This document shows positions 60,901-64,000 of a stretch of 64,000 nucleotides of DNA, one piece after another; position 1 is the stretch's first letter; each line of letters opens with the position of its first letter. The position numbers and the translations under genes are program-made. The notes below the pieces were generated by a model. That model was not told the origin of the DNA. It saw only the letters and a list, made by a program, of their open reading frames with translations, and ran no database searches. Location of the stretch: the NCBI GenBank assembly GCA_044433645.1, contig JAWXTK010000001.1:62001-126000 (forward strand), given 5' to 3'. This stretch comes from JAWXTK01 sp044433645. Lineage in GTDB: Bacteria > Bacteroidota > Bacteroidia > Bacteroidales > Rikenellaceae.

Positions 60901-62165
60901 GATTTAACGACAAAACATACAACATTAACGCATGGGCTAAGGCTAAAAACATAGACGATAATGAATTGTGGGACGCACGTATGACACTAAAACAAAAATT
61001 AGTGAACGAAATCAAAAAACGTGTTGCAGACCCAACTCAAATCGTGTTTGATGCTCCTCGCCAAATGGTTAAACTTAGCGAATCATTCAAGCCAGATGTT
61101 TTGACGATAGGTTTTGCACGCCGTTTTGCGACTTACAAACGTGCTCACCTGCTGTTCACTAACCTAGAGCGTTTGTCTCGCATCGTTAATAACCCTGAGC
61201 GTCCAGTTCAATTTGTGTTTGCTGGTAAAGCTCACCCTAACGATAAACCAGGTCAAGACCTTATCAAACGCATAGTTGAGATTTCAGCAATGCCAGAATT
61301 TGTGGGTAAAATCATCTTCCTACAAAACTACGACATACAACTAGCTCGCCGTATGGTTCAAGGGGTTGATATTTGGATGAATACTCCAACTCGTCCTTTA
61401 GAGGCTTCGGGTACTAGTGGTGAAAAAGCTGTTATGAACGGTGTAATGCACTTTAGCGTACTTGACGGATGGTGGGTTGAAGGTTACAAACCAGGTGCTG
61501 GTTGGATGCTTCCACTAGAGCGTACTTTTGAGAACCAAGACTTCCAAAACCAAATGGATGCTGAGATGATTTACCGTATTATCGAAAGCGAAATCGCTCC
61601 TAGATACTACGATAGAAACTCATCTAACATACCTACAAAATGGCTTGAAACCATTAAACTTTGTATCTCAGATGTTGCATCTAACTTCACAACTAACCGT
61701 ATGTTAGTGGATTACGAAGAAAGATTCTACAATAAACTTTACAAACGCAATCAAGCTGTTATATCTTCTGACTTTAGACAAGCACGCGAGGTGGCAGCAT
61801 GGAAACGTAAAGTCAGCAATGCTTGGGATAATGTTAAGATTTGTTCAGTTGAGCAATTTGATGTGGCCAAATCAGCAATTATCGTTGGTGATAGCTATCA
61901 CATTGAAGTTGCGCTTGAAATCGCAAATCTACGTAGCGAAGATATAGGAGTAGAGCTTCTTATCGCCGACCAAATTGATGGTGGCAACGTTAGAATCGTG
62001 GCTAACCGTGAACTAGAATTTGTAGGCATGAAAAATGACAAAGCTATCTTCTCTATAAACTCTGAGCCAGATACTACGGGAACTTACGACATAGCAATTA
62101 GGGTATTCCCTAAAAACGATAAACTTCCTCATCGTATGGACTTTGCTCTAGTTAAATGGGCATAA
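57906..62165 (+). CDS. Fused GT3-type glycogen synthase and alpha-glucan phosphorylase
   Basis: A 1419-residue cytosolic fusion. Residues 1 to about 550 form a GT3-like (eukaryote-type) glycogen synthase with the donor-binding KVGG motif at 24-27 (SWEVCNKVGGIHTV) and the acidic pair in YEPWGYTPLESVAFSVP. Residues about 575-1419 form a GT35 alpha-glucan phosphorylase of the shorter TIGR02094 class: LARNLWWSW-like start (LSRNLWWSWTLAAQEVF), YFCMEYG, and the PLP-lysine K1174 in EASGTSGEKAVMNG. One polypeptide therefore holds an enzyme that lengthens glycogen and one that shortens it. In some Bacteroidetes these are two adjacent genes. It has its own promoter and terminator. Confidence 0.94.
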   Translation: MSTENKALISPNLLFEVSWEVCNKVGGIHTVVATKALSINKMLGDNYILIGPDIHHEAENQEFEEDKTLFPVWAKMVYSLGLRIKIGRWKIKGSPIVVLVDFSSLFAKKDEILSFMWEQYKVDSISGQWDYIEPVLFGYAAGKIIESYLENFSHASDNVVAHFHEWMTSSGGLYLKAKVPYVANVFTTHATVMGRSLAGNNVPLYGSMKTISADDYARDFNVVAKHSLEKTAAKSADCFATVSDITSDECTYLLQQPVSQVTPNGFEDDFVPKGAELESKRKASRALMLRVAEACLGVSYKKEPLIVGSSGRYEFTNKGLDVFIDSLNKLAQNDKLKKEILAYITVPAGNNGPRHDLKAHLENPNNPIDPNLFKTTTHYLSAQDWDPIYRRMQGTKLMDADSKVKVIFVPTYLDGNDGIFNMPYYDLLLGMDVTVYASYYEPWGYTPLESVAFSVPTITTTLAGFGLWVDAHKAEHKGVDVIKRTDDNNQEVVDSIAAALERYVKMSAKDFAAARVSAQEISQIARWDNLVDYYMKAYDTALNTAQERCSGMHYEGGGDRTEQINFLRQQLSNSTPTWKRMMVEKPLPERLLPLAKLSRNLWWSWTLAAQEVFEYIDLDLYNACDRNPIEMLDKISPRRMKELQEDKYFLSKMDAVYKTFEDYMAEKHDAKSPKIAYFCMEYGMINSLKIYSGGLGILAGDYVKEASDKNVPMVAIGLLYRYGYFTQRLSSQGAQEAGYEAQNFDKLPISPVRDENGEWISVNIGMPGRTVVAKLWRCDVGRTELYLLDTDHDLNLEEDRSITHHLYGGDWENRIKQEIILGVGGVRALNALGIEQDVYHCNEGHAAFMGLERINNLVNTDKLSFSEALEVVRSSSLFTTHTPVPAGHDAFPESMMRQYMSHYPDRLAITWDQFINLGKTNPYNHDEKFSMSVLAANLSQEVNGVSWLHGEVSKDIMGDMWPGYFKDELHIGYVTNGVHFPTWTAPIMRNLYAKYFPEGFNDKTYNINAWAKAKNIDDNELWDARMTLKQKLVNEIKKRVADPTQIVFDAPRQMVKLSESFKPDVLTIGFARRFATYKRAHLLFTNLERLSRIVNNPERPVQFVFAGKAHPNDKPGQDLIKRIVEISAMPEFVGKIIFLQNYDIQLARRMVQGVDIWMNTPTRPLEASGTSGEKAVMNGVMHFSVLDGWWVEGYKPGAGWMLPLERTFENQDFQNQMDAEMIYRIIESEIAPRYYDRNSSNIPTKWLETIKLCISDVASNFTTNRMLVDYEERFYNKLYKRNQAVISSDFRQAREVAAWKRKVSNAWDNVKICSVEQFDVAKSAIIVGDSYHIEVALEIANLRSEDIGVELLIADQIDGGNVRIVANRELEFVGMKNDKAIFSINSEPDTTGTYDIAIRVFPKNDKLPHRMDFALVKWA

Positions 62166-62179
62166 AAGTTTGAATTTTT

Positions 62180-62223
62180 ATAAAAAAAGTGCAAAATCTT
62201 AATTGATTTTGCACTTTTTTTAT
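62180..62223 (+). terminator. Terminator after the glycogen fusion gene
   Basis: Perfect 19-bp arms (62180-62198 and 62205-62223) with a 6-nt loop and a run of seven T, 14 bp after the stop. Confidence 0.9.
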
Positions 62224-62260
62224 AAAAATTTGTAATATAACAAATCAAGCTATTAATATT

Positions 62261-63553
62261 ATGAAAAAACTAGTTTACATTTTAGTATTATTACTAAGTA
62301 TCAGTGCAGTGCAAGCAACTAATGCTGATTTTTTTGCTAAGACGTCTAATCTACGCGCTCTGTTTGTTAATAATCCTAACAACAAGACCGTAGAAATCAC
62401 CCCTAATCTAGATGTAAATAAACCCGTAAAAGTGAGCCTCGACTTGAAAAAAGGTCATGCTTACGCTATCTACACTTTCGGCGAATACAACAGACGAAAC
62501 CCGTCAATATATATAATTAATGACACACCTATAAAACATAACGAGTACACCTCATCAGGTTCTGTGTATTTTCAAAGAGTATCTAAAAGAATCAACATAC
62601 TCTACAAAAAGGAAACACTAAAAAATGCAATTCAAATCCTCCCAGGCTCTAGCATGCTTTTAACAGCTAAGGAGGACAAAACAATAGAACTATCTCTACT
62701 TTACGAATCAAAGGCCAAAGCTCCAGGCAAAATCACCATAGTAGAAGTGACTAACCCAGGTGAGCTAACAGCCTTAGAGAAAGAAGACGAAACGCTAAGC
62801 GACACATACGCAGCTTATAGCGAGAGAAACTTTTCATTATCTATGGCCTACCCTAGCTTTGAGCAGGAGCAAAAAATGGTGGACTACATGATAGATTTAA
62901 CCTCTAGCAAAAACGCCTTAACACAAGAAAAAAATAAAATCTCAAGCTTAAAAACAACACAAGAACAATCAAAAGCTTACAGCGAATTATTCTACAAAGC
63001 TAGAAAAATTTCCACCCTGCAATCTAGGCTAAAATTCCTAAAACAAGATGCGATAGATTTAGCCATGGAGGAGATGAAAAAGGATAAAAATTTCCCCCTG
63101 GAACTAAACACTGAGCGTTACAAACAGCTCTCGGCATTAATCGCCCAAGGATTCGACGAGCTAAATTCAGCTAGTGATGAGGCTATCGCAAGGGCAGAAC
63201 AAGCTCTGGAGCTTCAACAATTAATTTTGCTTGACAACCCTGCGCTAAATTTTGAGCAAATTATCTTCGGGAAATATAGACTAAAAAACAAGGTAAAAGA
63301 TTCTCATACCATGTATCTGGCTGCGCCCCATAATAACTGGTCGGTGCAAACTTCAGCCCTAAAAATAGGCTACACAGCCGAGATAGGAGCGATTAACATA
63401 AAAAAAGAAAACGACTACCAGACTATCTACAAGCCTGAGAAATCATACCCTGTGCCCGATATTAAGATGCACTTTGATGCAGAAAAATTCTTGTTTACCA
63501 TGCCCGACAACAAAAGTCACTTGCAAGTACATGAGTATGATTTAAAAAAATAA
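62261..63553 (+). pseudogene. HzsA-like secreted protein, N-terminal part, ended by a frameshift
   Basis: A 430-codon frame with a signal peptide (MKKLVYILVLLLSISAVQAT). After an N-terminal beta domain and a helical linker (residues 190-320), a beta-propeller region similar to the hydrazine-synthase-alpha-like (HzsA-related) family begins: LQQLILLDNPALNFEQIIFGKYR, TAEIGAINIKK, DIKMHFDAEKFLFTMPDN. The frame ends in GATTTAAAAAAATAA, in the middle of the propeller, and the homologous sequence goes on in another frame from 63555. An indel in the A-rich tract, a sequencing error or programmed +1 frameshifting could explain this. Function unknown; the family name does not imply hydrazine metabolism. 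Confidence 0.8.
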
Positions 63554-63554
63554 A

Positions 63555-64000
63555 AAACTCACCCAGGTAACCAAGGGCTCGGATGATAATCTAGATTATT
63601 TTGACGCAGCTTACCTGCCTAATGGCAACATAATAGTTAACTCAAACGTGGGTGGCAATGGCGTGCCTTGCGTTCACGGCAGAGACCAAGTGGGTAATTT
63701 ATGTGTCTATGACCGTGAGACTCATAATATGCGCCGTTTAGGCTTTGACCAAGACTGCTCGTGGGGTCCTACGATGATGAATAACGGCAAGGTGATGTAC
63801 ACACGTTGGGAATATACAGACCTAAATCACGTATATTCTCGTATAGTTATGAGCATGAATCCCGACGGAACAGAACAAAAAGCGCTCTTTGGAAGTGGTA
63901 TGATGTTCCCCAACGCAACTTATGATATTCAAGCAATACCTAACCACCCTAGTGAGTTTGTAGGCATAATCACAGGCCACCACAAAAACACTCGCTCGGG
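63555..64000 (+). pseudogene. HzsA-like protein, continuation in another frame (runs off window)
   Basis: The frame is open from 63546 to the end of the window without a start codon near its beginning. It reads KLTQVTKGSDDNLDYFDAAY, then PNGNIIVNSNVGGNGVPCV, LGFDQDCSWGPTMMNNGKVM, YTRWEYTDLNHVYSRIVMSM, NPDGTEQKAL and FVGIITGHH, a continuous match in memory to the HzsA-related family (typical MYTRWEYTDLPH...NPDGTGQ). It continues the propeller of the preceding ORF one base out of frame (+1). The 3' end is outside the window. Confidence 0.82.

Noticed and set aside
63541..63560. T-TTA-AAA slippery heptamer suggesting programmed -1 frameshifting
   Set aside because: The -1 frame reaches a stop codon after six codons (at about 63568-63570), whereas the conserved continuation is in the +1 frame. 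The heptamer therefore does not explain the split gene.
1..64000. CRISPR arrays, tRNA and rRNA genes
   Set aside because: No regularly spaced repeats with unique spacers and no tRNA-like cloverleaf or rRNA stretches were noticed in the short intergenic gaps; I could not run a dedicated search.

Overview
The window looks like a chromosomal segment of an anaerobic member of the Bacteroidales (Bacteroidota). The reasons are: about 57 closely packed genes; promoters of the Bacteroidota type (TTG, about 20 bp, then TAnnTTTG) in front of many genes; almost no Shine-Dalgarno sequences; a six-gene Na+-translocating NQR operon; a DUF2023-flavodoxin pair; Ser-type sulfatases; a CD225-DUF2752 pair; and a GT3 glycogen synthase fused to an alpha-glucan phosphorylase. 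I see no rRNA, tRNA, CRISPR array, transposase or replication origin.

Layout. 1-3.3 kb: end of aroC, an intergenic palindromic repeat, a yggS-like gene and a TrpB2-type trpB. 3.3-4.1 kb: DUF2023 and flavodoxin (minus strand). 4.3-8.8 kb: outer-membrane barrel, imelysin lipoprotein and di-heme oxidoreductase lipoprotein, a probable iron-related cell-envelope cassette. 8.8-10.4 kb: a promoter and terminator-like hairpin in front of a hemerythrin-domain protein and a LuxR-type regulator. 10.5-14.1 kb: a small membrane protein, a secreted nuclease and a pyruvyl-transferase/F420-hydrogenase-beta pair. 14.2-17.3 kb: PPOX-ferredoxin protein, prmA, and a tyrosine recombinase followed at once by two 19-bp inverted repeats that bracket a consensus promoter (candidate invertible promoter). 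17.3-24.4 kb: ketopantoate reductase, a small lipoprotein, and a minus-strand run CD225 / DUF2752 / nitroreductase / arylsulfotransferase / sulfatase / small basic protein. 24.6-26.7 kb: nnr and an SGNH hydrolase. 26.8-32.7 kb: nqrABCDEF. 32.9-38.5 kb: a SLOG-like protein and a TonB receptor / beta-propeller lipoprotein / metallophosphoesterase operon (BtuB-BtuG-like). 38.6-45.4 kb: a PurF-like amidotransferase, carA, carB and yjdM, preceded by a leader with a 24-codon ORF. 45.6-50.1 kb: DUF4290, a sigma-54 activator with a non-canonical receiver, a YeiH exporter and a GadC-like permease. 50.2-54.7 kb: two sulfatases flanking an unknown gene and rlmF. 54.9-62.2 kb: pckA, hemW and the glycogen synthase-phosphorylase fusion. 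62.3 kb to the end: a HzsA-like secreted protein interrupted by a frameshift.

How the genes fit together. NQR, PEP carboxykinase, the glycogen enzyme and flavodoxin suit a fermentative gut-type anaerobe with a Na+-based respiratory step. Three sulfatases plus an arylsulfotransferase point to use of sulfated host or plant compounds. The hemerythrin gene suggests protection against oxygen or NO.

The most noteworthy structures are the recombinase-linked inverted-repeat promoter (17.0-17.2 kb), the modular palindromic intergenic repeat family (0.85, 33.4, 45.4 and 54.7 kb), two regulators whose receiver domains lack the phospho-acceptor Asp, the hairpin leader at 9.0 kb and the broken gene at the right edge.
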